Assembly: GCA_902620405.1 (NCBI GenBank)
Contig: CACNIC010000001.1
Coordinates: forward strand, 62,001-126,000
Reading direction: 5' to 3'
DNA from: an uncultured SAR202 cluster bacterium
GTDB taxonomy: Bacteria > Chloroflexota > Dehalococcoidia > Lucifugimonadales > Lucifugimonadaceae
DNA: 64,000 nt
Part shown: positions 53,318 through 62,139 of the stretch, in pieces
Layout of the letters: each line of letters starts with the position of its first letter
Numbering within the stretch: the first letter of the stretch is position 1
Notes under the pieces: model-generated
The model's database searches: none
Told to the model about the DNA's origin: nothing
Seen by the model: the letters and a program-made list of their open reading frames with translations, nothing else
Translations under genes and position numbers: made by a program

Positions 53318-56083
53318 TTATTTTTTTGAGAACAGATAAAGAAGTGATGGCAATGTTAGCAATGATGACAACAAGGCAAGGCAAATCATTATTGCTGTTA
53401 AAATTCCAAATGTAGAAAATAATGGCATAGGAGCGAAGCCCATAATTGCAAATCCGATAACACTTGAAATTGCTGATCCTAATAATGCAACACCTGTGCC
53501 GCTAATTGAATTACTTAAAGCGTCATATTTGCTAGGCTGTTTAGATAACTCTTCTCTAAATCTCATTGTCATGTGTATAGCAAAATCAACACCGACTCCC
53601 AAGGATATTGCTCCAATTGTTGCTGTTACATAATTCAAACTGAAATCAAATAAATACATTATTCCGTAGAGCCAAACTACAACTAATGCTATTGGAATTA
53701 CAGTTAATATCGCATACCTAAATGATCTTAAAGTGAAAAGAATTATAGAAAATGATGCTATAAATGCATACGGAATTGAGCGCCTCATTGAGTCGGTGGT
53801 TGCATTTAACTGATCGCTCCTACTAAATGGTGATCCAGTTATTCCAACAGTAACCCCATCTTCTTCAAAATTATATCTATTAACTAATTTAGTAATTTCA
53901 TTTCTAACTTTAGATACATCATCCTCCGTTCTTGTTCCACTTAAAAAGACCATTAAAATAGAGGTAAAGTCATTGCCTAATTCTTGGTTATACCAAAAAT
54001 ATCTTTGAAACCATAATGGGTCGAAAGAATATTCACCATCTGAACTAATTCCATTTTCAATACCATACTTTATAATTGTTTCAATCTGATTTTGATTATC
54101 AGGAATAAAGTCATTGTTATTATCTGTAATTAACAAATTGTAATTGTCATTAATGTCCTTAATAACCTTTTCATTACTAAGTATAAGATTTGATATTTTT
54201 GATAAATTTAATGTTCCGCTTTGATTAAGGCTTCCATCTTGGTTAACTCCGACAAACTCTACTTTTGACATTTCACCCAAGAAATCTTCAAATTTATCAA
54301 TGAAATCAGGTCTTGTTATTTCACCTTCAAAAATTAATTGAGCTGGTTCACCTCTAAGGCCAGGAGTATATTCTTCAAACCTATCTAATGCAATAACAAA
54401 GTTAGAATCATTATCGAAAAAGTCTTTTACATCAAATTCTGATTTTAAATTAATCGCACCTATCCCTGCTGATATTGTTATAGCAATAGATAGAGGAATT
54501 ACAATATAGTATTTTTTGGCAACAGATGTCACTATTTTTGAGAAGATTACCTCATAGGATGTTTGACCTTTTATACTTTCTTTTGATTGTTTAATATTTG
54601 ATTTTGAATTTAGATAAATTGGCAACATTAAGTTTAAAAGTAGTATAAATATGCAAGTAGCAAATCCAATGATTAAGCCAGCAAAATCATTTAATAAAGT
54701 AGATCCTAAAATTACAACAAAAATTACACCAAAGCCACATGTAGCTGGAGTAGTTATAAAATTTATAATTCTTATAAAATTTTCGAAATTTGACCTATTA
54801 TTCTTAATTTTTGGGAGTACTAATGAATAAGATAGTGGTACCAAAATGCCTAAGACAATATAGGATAATAGTGTTGCTAATGTTGCAGCAAGCCCGAAGT
54901 AAAATACGCTCTCAACACCAGCAAAAGCATTTGCTAAAAATGCAGAGCTATCTGTCAGTAAAGCAAGTGTTAAAGCACCAACAACACCTGACATCCCGAC
55001 AATAAAATAATTTTTGTGGCCTTTTGATCTTTCTTCCTGCATTCTTTTGAGCGCGTGTATTGAAAAATCTACTCCAAGTGAGACCATTGCAATTGGTACA
55101 ATTAAGTCAGTTATTAATCCACCTTTAAATCCAAAAACAAATGACATTCCTTTCAGCCAAATCATTAATGATATTAGTCCCACACCAACAAGTACCATCG
55201 CCACATAGGACCTTAAAAATATTCCGCAAACCGCTATTGCTGCAATTACTGTGAATGTAACAAATTGCCCTGCTATACTTCCTTGTTCTTCAGCAACTAA
55301 ATTAACATCAGTAGCAATGCCTAAAGCTTCAAATGAAGGAGATGATTCGTTCATTATTTTTTCTAAATTTCTGGCATACCTTTCTTTGTTAATTGTTGTT
55401 TCATCTCCACCTAATTCAATTGCGAAATTACCTCCACCCATTTTCTCATTGTCAGATAAAACATCAACAAATATTGCAGGCGATTTCCAATAATTTATTT
55501 CAATATTTTTAACAGTTCTTTTTTCATATCCAGCAGGTTTTGAAAGAATTGAAAATGGATTTTCAACTAAACCGGTTTCAAAAATTTGATGAATCGCTAT
55601 CTTTACGTCATCTTCATCTGCATCATAAATACCATTTGGAAAATTTGGATTTATCTTTAAAAAATTATCAACTAAATTGGCGATAGAATACACGCCTATG
55701 AAAGATATTTTAGTTACCTCATCATACCCAGTCCATAAAAAATTATTCTTCTCAAGAGACCCAACAGCTAATTCCATTTTACTGTCTAAATTAATTATTT
55801 TATTTTGTCTTTCAAGCAAATCCTCTAAACTTTCTTTGTCAATCATGTCGCCATCGTCAGCTTTTATAACAAAAGAAACAAATTGAACCGCTTCTACAAA
55901 TTTCTCGTTTATCCTTTGCTGTACTTCATAAGCTTCTTTTTTAGGGTCTAATGATGCATCCCCAGGATCTTCAAAAAATAAAGGAGTAAAACAAACTGCC
56001 AAGGTTAAAATAGCAAATGCAAACAAAACCTTATATGAATTGCTTTGAATGAAATCAAGAATATTATCTTTTAAGTTATCCAT
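53318..56083 (-). CDS. MMPL/RND-superfamily transporter (HAE3-like)
   Basis: A 921-residue inner-membrane transporter with the duplicated RND layout. Each half has one helix, a large periplasmic loop and a block of five helices with a sterol-sensing-like fold. The conserved pairs GVDFSIHALKRMQEE (first half) and GVDFAIHMTMRFREE (second half) mark helices 4 and 10. MmpL and HAE3 proteins move lipids, hopanoids or hydrophobic compounds. There is no membrane-fusion partner nearby, as expected for this class. An AGAAAG purine patch precedes the ATG. Confidence 0.88.
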   Translation of the reverse strand: MDNLKDNILDFIQSNSYKVLFAFAILTLAVCFTPLFFEDPGDASLDPKKEAYEVQQRINEKFVEAVQFVSFVIKADDGDMIDKESLEDLLERQNKIINLDSKMELAVGSLEKNNFLWTGYDEVTKISFIGVYSIANLVDNFLKINPNFPNGIYDADEDDVKIAIHQIFETGLVENPFSILSKPAGYEKRTVKNIEINYWKSPAIFVDVLSDNEKMGGGNFAIELGGDETTINKERYARNLEKIMNESSPSFEALGIATDVNLVAEEQGSIAGQFVTFTVIAAIAVCGIFLRSYVAMVLVGVGLISLMIWLKGMSFVFGFKGGLITDLIVPIAMVSLGVDFSIHALKRMQEERSKGHKNYFIVGMSGVVGALTLALLTDSSAFLANAFAGVESVFYFGLAATLATLLSYIVLGILVPLSYSLVLPKIKNNRSNFENFIRIINFITTPATCGFGVIFVVILGSTLLNDFAGLIIGFATCIFILLLNLMLPIYLNSKSNIKQSKESIKGQTSYEVIFSKIVTSVAKKYYIVIPLSIAITISAGIGAINLKSEFDVKDFFDNDSNFVIALDRFEEYTPGLRGEPAQLIFEGEITRPDFIDKFEDFLGEMSKVEFVGVNQDGSLNQSGTLNLSKISNLILSNEKVIKDINDNYNLLITDNNNDFIPDNQNQIETIIKYGIENGISSDGEYSFDPLWFQRYFWYNQELGNDFTSILMVFLSGTRTEDDVSKVRNEITKLVNRYNFEEDGVTVGITGSPFSRSDQLNATTDSMRRSIPYAFIASFSIILFTLRSFRYAILTVIPIALVVVWLYGIMYLFDFSLNYVTATIGAISLGVGVDFAIHMTMRFREELSKQPSKYDALSNSISGTGVALLGSAISSVIGFAIMGFAPMPLFSTFGILTAIMICLALLSSLLTLPSLLYLFSKK

Positions 56084-56132
56084 AAATAGACTTTCTCATA
56101 TTGACAGAAATTTATATTTCACAAATGTAAAT

Positions 56133-58568
56133 TTACCTTACAACAAAGTTTACTAACTTATCCTTAACATAAATTTTTTTAATTATCTCTTTGCCTGTTA
56201 AGTTTTCTTGTACTTTTTCATTATTTGAGGCCATTTCAAATATTTCTTCTTCGGATTTTGTTCCTTCAATATCAAATTGAGATCTTACTTTCCCATTTAC
56301 TTGAACAACTATAGTTTTTGTGTCAGTGGAAATTAATTGATCATCCCATGAAGGAAATTCTTGATTGTGGACGCTGAATTCCTGCCCATTTAATCCCCAT
56401 AGTTCTTCAGTTATATGAGGTGCCATTGGTGATAACAATTTGATTAAAATTATTATAGATTCTTTCCATAAGTCATTGTTGCATCCCGCGTTCCAAATTT
56501 TGCTTAAACTATTTGTATATTCCATCAATGTAGATATTGACGTGTTAAATTTAAATCTTTCAAAATCTTCACTTACTTTTTTTACTGTTGAATTAATTAA
56601 AATTTCAAAATCTTTATTATTCTCATCATTTGATATTAATTCATCTGTATCTCTTGTTGATATGTCCCATACTCTGTTCAACCATCTCGTGATTCCATTA
56701 AATGCATCATCGCTCCAGTCACCTCCTTGATCCCAAGGCCCTAGAAACATTAGATACAATCTAACCGCGTCAGCTCCAAATTCTTTAACTAAAGGATCTG
56801 GAGCAAGAGGGTTGGATCTTTTTGATATTTTTTGATGATCTTTAAGCAATACACCTTGGTTATAAAGATTTTGGTAAGGTTCATCAAAATCAACAAAGCC
56901 AAGGTCTCTTAAAACTTTATTAAAAAATCTAGCATATAGTAAGTGCATCACAGCATGTTCAGCACCACCAGTATATTGATGAACAGGTAGCCAATTTTTT
57001 AGTCTTTCTTTGTTAAAAGGGTCCACCTTACTTGATTCATCAGAGGCAAATCTTAAGTGATACCAAGATGAATCTACGAAAGTGTCCATTGTGTCAGTCT
57101 CTCTTCTAAGTTTTCCATATTTAGGATGGTCAAACCAGAGGAACTCTTCATCTAGTGTAAGAGGGGATTGGCCAGTAGGCATAAATTCTTTAGCTTCAGG
57201 TAAAACAACTGGTAATTCATTAATATCTACTGGAATTATATTTTCATTTTCATCATAAAAAATAGGAATAGGAGTGCCCCAATACCTTTGTCTTGAAATT
57301 AGCCAATCTCTTAGGTGGTATGTAACGGTTCCCTTCCCAAATCTATTTTTTTCCATGAAATCTGTAATAGATTTTTTTGCTTTTTCACTATCAAGACCAT
57401 CAAAATTTTGTGAGTTTACTAAAATTCCATATGATTCATTTGCTTTTTTTAGGTCATTTGTAATTTTGCCATCTTTTGAAATTACAACATCAACCGGAAG
57501 TTCGTATTTTTTTGCAAATTCGTAATCTCTCTGATCGTGAGCAGGTACCCCCATAACAGCACCTGTTCCATATGTTCCCAGTACATAATCACCAATAAAA
57601 ATTGGTATTTTTTTATTATTCATTGGGTTGATTGCATAACCTCCTGTAAATTGACCAGTTTTTTCTCTTTCAGTTGAAGTTCTTTCTATTTCAGAAGATT
57701 TTGCAGAATTTTTAATATAATTCTTTACCTTTTCCTTATGCTCTTCTGTTGTCACTTCATTTATCAAATCATGTTCCGGAGCAAGAACTATAAAGGTCAC
57801 ACCAAATATTGTGTCGACACGAGTTGTAAAAGTTGAAATAATTTTATTGCCTTTTTGAAGTTTAAAATCTACATCTGTTCCTAATGATTTACCAATCCAA
57901 TTTCTTTGCATATGTTTAATTTTTTCTGGCCAACCTAAATCATCCATTTCTAGTAATTCTTCTGCATAATCTGTGATCTTGAAATACCATTGGGGCATCA
58001 TTTTTCTAACAACATCTGCTCCAGACCTTTCAGATTTACCTTCAACAACCTGCTCGTTTGCTAATGTTGTTTGGTCAATAGGGTCCCACCAGACAGCTCC
58101 ATTTTTTCTATATGCAATCCCTTTTTCATACATTTTTAAAAAGAAAAATTGATTCCACTTGTAATATTCCGGTGTGCAGGTAATTAACTCTCTAGTCCAG
58201 TCATACGAATTACCCATTAAATTAAACTGTCCTCTCATATTGTCAATATTGTCGAATGTCCATTTCATTGGGTTTATATTTCTTGAAATTGCAGCATTTT
58301 CTGCAGGTAAACCAAAAGCATCAAAACCTTGAGTATGAAGAACATTGAAACCTTTCATTTTTTTAAAACGAGAATAGCTGTCTGCAGGAGTAAAAGCGTA
58401 CCAATGCCCAATATGTAAATCTCCAGAAGGATAAGGAAACATTGTTAGAGAAAAATAATTTTTCTTATCTTTTGAATCTAAGTCAACAGTATAAATTTTT
58501 GAATCCTTCCATTTTTTTTGCCACTTTGGCTCAATAAGTGAAGGATTATAAGGTATCCGGTTTTTCAT
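56133..58568 (-). CDS. leuS: Leucyl-tRNA synthetase
   Basis: Charges tRNA-Leu, 811 residues. The class I HIGH motif reads PSGDLHIGHWYAF. The CP1 editing domain is present (FTTRVDTIFGVTF, GTGAVMGVPAHDQRDYEF). The KMSKS motif is changed to KISKRS, keeping the second lysine. FVDSSWYHLRF and GGAEHAVMHLLYARF are normal. The C-terminal domain is retained (VVQVNGKVRSQ). It starts three bases after the ManD-like gene stop, an unusual partner. Confidence 0.97.
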   Translation of the reverse strand: MKNRIPYNPSLIEPKWQKKWKDSKIYTVDLDSKDKKNYFSLTMFPYPSGDLHIGHWYAFTPADSYSRFKKMKGFNVLHTQGFDAFGLPAENAAISRNINPMKWTFDNIDNMRGQFNLMGNSYDWTRELITCTPEYYKWNQFFFLKMYEKGIAYRKNGAVWWDPIDQTTLANEQVVEGKSERSGADVVRKMMPQWYFKITDYAEELLEMDDLGWPEKIKHMQRNWIGKSLGTDVDFKLQKGNKIISTFTTRVDTIFGVTFIVLAPEHDLINEVTTEEHKEKVKNYIKNSAKSSEIERTSTEREKTGQFTGGYAINPMNNKKIPIFIGDYVLGTYGTGAVMGVPAHDQRDYEFAKKYELPVDVVISKDGKITNDLKKANESYGILVNSQNFDGLDSEKAKKSITDFMEKNRFGKGTVTYHLRDWLISRQRYWGTPIPIFYDENENIIPVDINELPVVLPEAKEFMPTGQSPLTLDEEFLWFDHPKYGKLRRETDTMDTFVDSSWYHLRFASDESSKVDPFNKERLKNWLPVHQYTGGAEHAVMHLLYARFFNKVLRDLGFVDFDEPYQNLYNQGVLLKDHQKISKRSNPLAPDPLVKEFGADAVRLYLMFLGPWDQGGDWSDDAFNGITRWLNRVWDISTRDTDELISNDENNKDFEILINSTVKKVSEDFERFKFNTSISTLMEYTNSLSKIWNAGCNNDLWKESIIILIKLLSPMAPHITEELWGLNGQEFSVHNQEFPSWDDQLISTDTKTIVVQVNGKVRSQFDIEGTKSEEEIFEMASNNEKVQENLTGKEIIKKIYVKDKLVNFVVR

Positions 58569-58571
58569 AAT

Positions 58572-59975
58572 TTAAGGTTTCACAACTCCACCATCAGCTC
58601 TTCTAACTGTGTCCCACGCACCTCCCCATACTCTTTCTCTGAAAGGAAATTTTTTTGCTAATTTTTCATTAATATCGATACCAAGGCCAGGTTTTCCATT
58701 TGACCACATCATTCCATCTCTTAGTTCTGGACAGCCAGGAAAAACTTCCTTTGTGTTTTCATCGAATAAGGCTGCTTCTTGGATGCCAAAATTTTGACAA
58801 TTTAAATTAAGTGCAAGATTAGCTGCATGACCTACTGGCGAAGTGTCACCTGGGCCATGCCACGCAGTTTTAATCCCCATTAACTCACCAAAAGCAGCAA
58901 TTTTTCTTGCTGGAGTTAATCCTCCTATATCTGAAATATGAATCCTTATAAAATCAATCAATTTATTTTTCATCATAGGAATCACATCATTTGGAGAAAC
59001 GTACAACTCACCCATAGCTATTGGGGTTGCGCATTGCTGCCTTACCATTTCAAAATAATGCTGGTCTTCAGGGCTAAATAAATCTTCGAGAAAAAAAAGT
59101 CTATATTTTTCAACTTGTTTAGCAAACCATACACCTTGTATTGGGCTTATTCTTTCATGGACATCGTGAAGTATTTCAACTCCATAACCAAACCTATTTC
59201 TAATATATTCAAATAATGATATTGCTGAAGTCATATACGGAACTGGTTCAAATATTCCTCCTGGATGTGCAGATAATCTCGATTTTCCATAAAGCTTACC
59301 TTCACTTGATTTTCCATATCTATTGGATTCCAATGCACTAACTCCATACCTATCTGAATTGGTAATTTTTTCAGCATCAGATCGCTCACTTACCCAACTT
59401 GATACCCAGCTAGTTGCTGCAATAGGCCCTTTTGAAACATCTCTATTTTGAGCTGTTTCTTCACCTGTTTTGGCGCTTTTATTTCCATATGTTGCATAGC
59501 CAGGGGTTGCTACTTGAACCCTGATATGATGAAAGCCTTGTTCCATATATTTTTGCATTACATCACCAACTTCTTCGTTTGAATCTCCTGATGCATGCAC
59601 ATATACTGGAGCAGCTTCTCTTGACCTCCCTCCTAATAGATCATACACAGGCATATTTGCCAATTTTCCTTTGATATCCCATAACGCTTGGTCAATACCT
59701 GATAATGCATTATTTAAAACAGGGCCATTTCTCCAATAAGAAGAAACATAAGACGACGCCCAAATATCTTCGATATCATTAACATTTTTTCCTTCAATAA
59801 AAGGTGCTAAATAATCTTCAATTGCAGCTTTAACAGGCGTAGGCCTTTGAGTGAATGTTGCACACCCAACCCCATATAGCCCTGGTTGATTTGTATCAAT
59901 TTTTACTATTACTAACCTTATATTGTCGGGTTCAGTGAAAATAACTTTTACATTTTTAACTTTTACATCATTCAT
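58572..59975 (-). CDS. ManD/RspA-like enolase-superfamily dehydratase with a loop insertion
   Basis: A mandelate-racemase-group enolase-superfamily enzyme of the D-mannonate/D-gluconate dehydratase (RspA) family, which yields 2-keto-3-deoxygluconate. Family marks: YWRNGPVLNNALSGIDQALWD, metal ligands in ILHDVHER, FFLEDLF and IAMGELY, the catalytic-region His in AWHGPGDTSPVG, and NFGIQEAA. At 467 residues it exceeds the usual 400 or so. The extra 55-60 residues sit at about 160-232, the mobile loop near the active site, with repeated RYG/LYG units. It overlaps the FKBP gene by eight bases. Substrate is uncertain. Confidence 0.85.
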   Translation of the reverse strand: MNDVKVKNVKVIFTEPDNIRLVIVKIDTNQPGLYGVGCATFTQRPTPVKAAIEDYLAPFIEGKNVNDIEDIWASSYVSSYWRNGPVLNNALSGIDQALWDIKGKLANMPVYDLLGGRSREAAPVYVHASGDSNEEVGDVMQKYMEQGFHHIRVQVATPGYATYGNKSAKTGEETAQNRDVSKGPIAATSWVSSWVSERSDAEKITNSDRYGVSALESNRYGKSSEGKLYGKSRLSAHPGGIFEPVPYMTSAISLFEYIRNRFGYGVEILHDVHERISPIQGVWFAKQVEKYRLFFLEDLFSPEDQHYFEMVRQQCATPIAMGELYVSPNDVIPMMKNKLIDFIRIHISDIGGLTPARKIAAFGELMGIKTAWHGPGDTSPVGHAANLALNLNCQNFGIQEAALFDENTKEVFPGCPELRDGMMWSNGKPGLGIDINEKLAKKFPFRERVWGGAWDTVRRADGGVVKP

Positions 59976-60507
59976 TGTTTACTAGCCTTATTATTTTATT
60001 TAGTTTAATTTCAAAAATTAGCGTTGATTTTTCTGGAATTACTCCTGGTATTCCTTCCTCACCGTATGCAAATTCATATCCAATATTTAATCTTCTCACT
60101 TCACCTTCTTTCATTCCAATTAATCCATCGTCCCATCCTTTAATAACTTGGCCCATACCAATCCTGAATTTAGCAGATGAACCTCTAGGATAAGTGCTAT
60201 CAAATATGCATCCATCTGGTAACCAACCGGTATAATCTACATCCACTTTGTCATTAATTTCAACTTTTTTTTCACCATTTCCATCATTAATTATTGTCAT
60301 CTTTAAACTATCGTTTAAAGTTATATAATTGAAAGAGCTTTCATCTCCAAATTGGGGGGCGTCTGTAGGGTAAAATTCATTTTTACAATCTACTGGGATT
60401 GGGGTAGGTGTCATGACTTTTATTACTGTGTCTTCAGGAACTTGGGCCCCTGACCTACAAGAAATTAAAAATAACAACAACAATAATATTGGAATATAAT
60501 TTTTCAT
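59968..60507 (-). CDS. FKBP-type peptidyl-prolyl isomerase lipoprotein
   Basis: A 179-residue extracytoplasmic protein. The N-terminal hydrophobic segment ends in a lipobox, LFLISC, with the lipidated Cys at residue 17. A linker of about 60 residues precedes a C-terminal FKBP domain: DKVDVDYTGWLPDG, FDSTYPRGSSAKFRIG, VIKGWDDGLIGMKEGEVRRL and GIPGVIPEKSTLIFEI. It should catalyse proline isomerisation in proteins outside the membrane. It overlaps its neighbours by four and eight bases, in an otherwise metabolic operon. Confidence 0.9.
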   Translation of the reverse strand: MKNYIPILLLLLFLISCRSGAQVPEDTVIKVMTPTPIPVDCKNEFYPTDAPQFGDESSFNYITLNDSLKMTIINDGNGEKKVEINDKVDVDYTGWLPDGCIFDSTYPRGSSAKFRIGMGQVIKGWDDGLIGMKEGEVRRLNIGYEFAYGEEGIPGVIPEKSTLIFEIKLNKIIRLVNNE

Positions 60508-61256
60508 TTTGAGTAAACTTTTTTCGCTGCTGAAATTACACCATCATTTATAAATGGCCCAATATTTACACATATGCAATTTACGCCAATATCTATAAAC
60601 TTATCTAATGCTGACATTGTAGTTAATGTCCCTGCTGTCCTACCCGATGACACTATTCTCTTTAGTGTATTTTCTATTGTGTCCTGAACGTCTTTGTGGT
60701 CACTTTTTCCAATATAACCCATTGTTGCAGCTAAATCATTTGGTGCGACAAAGAAAACATCTATTTCATCCACCTCGAGAATTTCATCTAAGTTTTGGAC
60801 TGCAATAATATCTTCAATTAGAACTATTATTAAAGATTTATCGTTAGATTCTTGGTGATAATTATCTACCCCATAACCCTGCCTGCTTGTTGATAATCCC
60901 CTATTACCAATTGGAGCAAATTTTGCAGCATCAACCACTCTTCTTGCTTCTTCAGCAGAATTAATATGAGGCACACATATTCCTTGACTTCCTCTATCTA
61001 AAGTTCTGTAAATTACACCAGGTTCATTTTGATGAACTCTTGTTATAGAAGTTTTTCCCCACAAATCACAAGCTCTAGTAATATCAGATATATCAGCAAA
61101 ATCTACAGGTCCATGTTCAGCTTCAAGCCAAATTCCATCAAAATCAAGTGGCCCTAATTGGTCAACTTGATCAGGATTTGCCACCCCCATTAAGGTTAAA
61201 GTTCTTTGGCCATTCAATAACTTTTCTTTGATTATATTTTTTCTCATTTCAGCCAT
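60504..61256 (-). CDS. HpcH/HpaI family class II aldolase (second copy)
   Basis: A 250-residue metal-dependent pyruvate aldolase. The catalytic His is in LEAEHGPVDF, the Arg in TSITRVHQNE, metal ligands are the Glu in VLIEDII and the Asp in FVAPNDLAATM, and SAEEARRVVDAAKFAPIGNRG is strongly conserved. It is clearly divergent from the copy at 3021-3818, so it probably has a different substrate. GAGAGGA at 61270-61264 is a good ribosome site seven bases upstream. It is the first gene of the aldolase-FKBP-ManD-leuS run. Confidence 0.87.
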   Translation of the reverse strand: MAEMRKNIIKEKLLNGQRTLTLMGVANPDQVDQLGPLDFDGIWLEAEHGPVDFADISDITRACDLWGKTSITRVHQNEPGVIYRTLDRGSQGICVPHINSAEEARRVVDAAKFAPIGNRGLSTSRQGYGVDNYHQESNDKSLIIVLIEDIIAVQNLDEILEVDEIDVFFVAPNDLAATMGYIGKSDHKDVQDTIENTLKRIVSSGRTAGTLTTMSALDKFIDIGVNCICVNIGPFINDGVISAAKKVYSK

Positions 61257-61263
61257 ATCTTTA

Positions 61264-61270
61264 TCCTCTC
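61264..61270 (-). promoter_or_regulatory. Shine-Dalgarno site of the second aldolase
   Basis: GAGAGGA on the minus strand, seven bases before the ATG at 61256. It fixes this start over a second in-frame ATG three codons later. Confidence 0.65.
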
Positions 61271-61305
61271 AGTTTCGTAATATGATTATTTAAATTAAAA
61301 TTATC

Positions 61306-61311
61306 TATAGT
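61306..61311 (+). promoter_or_regulatory. Candidate -10 (TATAGT) before thiD
   Basis: TATAGT ends six bases before GTG 61318 and twelve before ATG 61324. Transcription would begin at about the GTG, giving a leader of zero to six bases. No -35 is evident. Confidence 0.4.
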
Positions 61312-61323
61312 TTAATTGTGATC

Positions 61324-62139
61324 ATGGAACATTTCAAAAATAAAGTATTAACAATAGCAGGTTCTGATTCTGGAGCTGGAGCTGGAATTCAAGCTGATTT
61401 AAAAACTTTCGCTGCTATAGGTGTTTATGGAGCATCTGTTTTAACTGCTGTAACTGCTCAAAATAGTATTGGTGTCCAAGATGTAAGAATAATGGACGAA
61501 GACATTATAAATTCTCAAATCGATTCGGTTTTATCGGATATTGGGGCATCCGCCGTAAAGACCGGAATGCTTGCTAACAGCAATATTATTAAACTGGTTT
61601 CCAAAAAAATTAAAGAGTATAAGATACAAAATTTAATAGTTGATCCAGTAATGGTTTCTGAAAGTGGAGATGCACTTTTGGAAGAAGATGCAGTATCTTC
61701 TTACGTTCAAGACATAATACCGATATCAGTTCTAGTTACTCCTAATATTTTAGAAGCTGAAAAAATTTCAAAAATAAATATTTCGTCAGAACATGATGTA
61801 GAAAAAGCTGGAAAAAAAATTCTTGATCTTGGCGCCAAAAATGTATTAATCAAGGGTGGTCATTTTAAAGGTAATTTTTCAGTCGATTTCCTTTTTAGAA
61901 ATGGAACAAAGATAATAAAATTCAAAAAAGATAGAGTTAACACTCAAAATACACATGGCACTGGATGCACTTTATCTGCTGCTATCGCTGCATATATGGC
62001 CAAGGGAGAATCTCTAGAATTTTCAATAAGAAAATCAAAAGAATTTTTAACAAATGGTCTTAAAAATTCATATAGTGTTGGTGAAGGTCCTGGTCCAGTA
62101 AACCATTTTTTCAACTTCAAAAATCATAATGAGATTTAA
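61324..62139 (+). CDS. thiD: Hydroxymethylpyrimidine/phosphomethylpyrimidine kinase
   Basis: Phosphorylates HMP and HMP-P for thiamine synthesis or salvage, about 271 residues. It carries LTIAGSDSGAGAGIQADLK at the N-terminus, VKTGMLAN, DPVMVSESGD, the PN-I-EAE segment TPNILEAEKI, and the C-terminal NTHGTGCTLSAAIAAY with the catalytic Cys/Asp region. The start could be ATG 61324 or GTG 61318. No other thi gene is adjacent, and no full TPP riboswitch precedes it. It overlaps the esterase by 11 bases. Confidence 0.93.
   Translation: MEHFKNKVLTIAGSDSGAGAGIQADLKTFAAIGVYGASVLTAVTAQNSIGVQDVRIMDEDIINSQIDSVLSDIGASAVKTGMLANSNIIKLVSKKIKEYKIQNLIVDPVMVSESGDALLEEDAVSSYVQDIIPISVLVTPNILEAEKISKINISSEHDVEKAGKKILDLGAKNVLIKGGHFKGNFSVDFLFRNGTKIIKFKKDRVNTQNTHGTGCTLSAAIAAYMAKGESLEFSIRKSKEFLTNGLKNSYSVGEGPGPVNHFFNFKNHNEI

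Noticed and set aside
61262-61275. CTGAGAGGAT on the minus strand beside thiD, resembling part of a TPP riboswitch
   Set aside because: Only the CTGAGA piece is present. The rest of the THI-box aptamer is absent, and the element faces the aldolase gene, not thiD. It is better read as a ribosome site.
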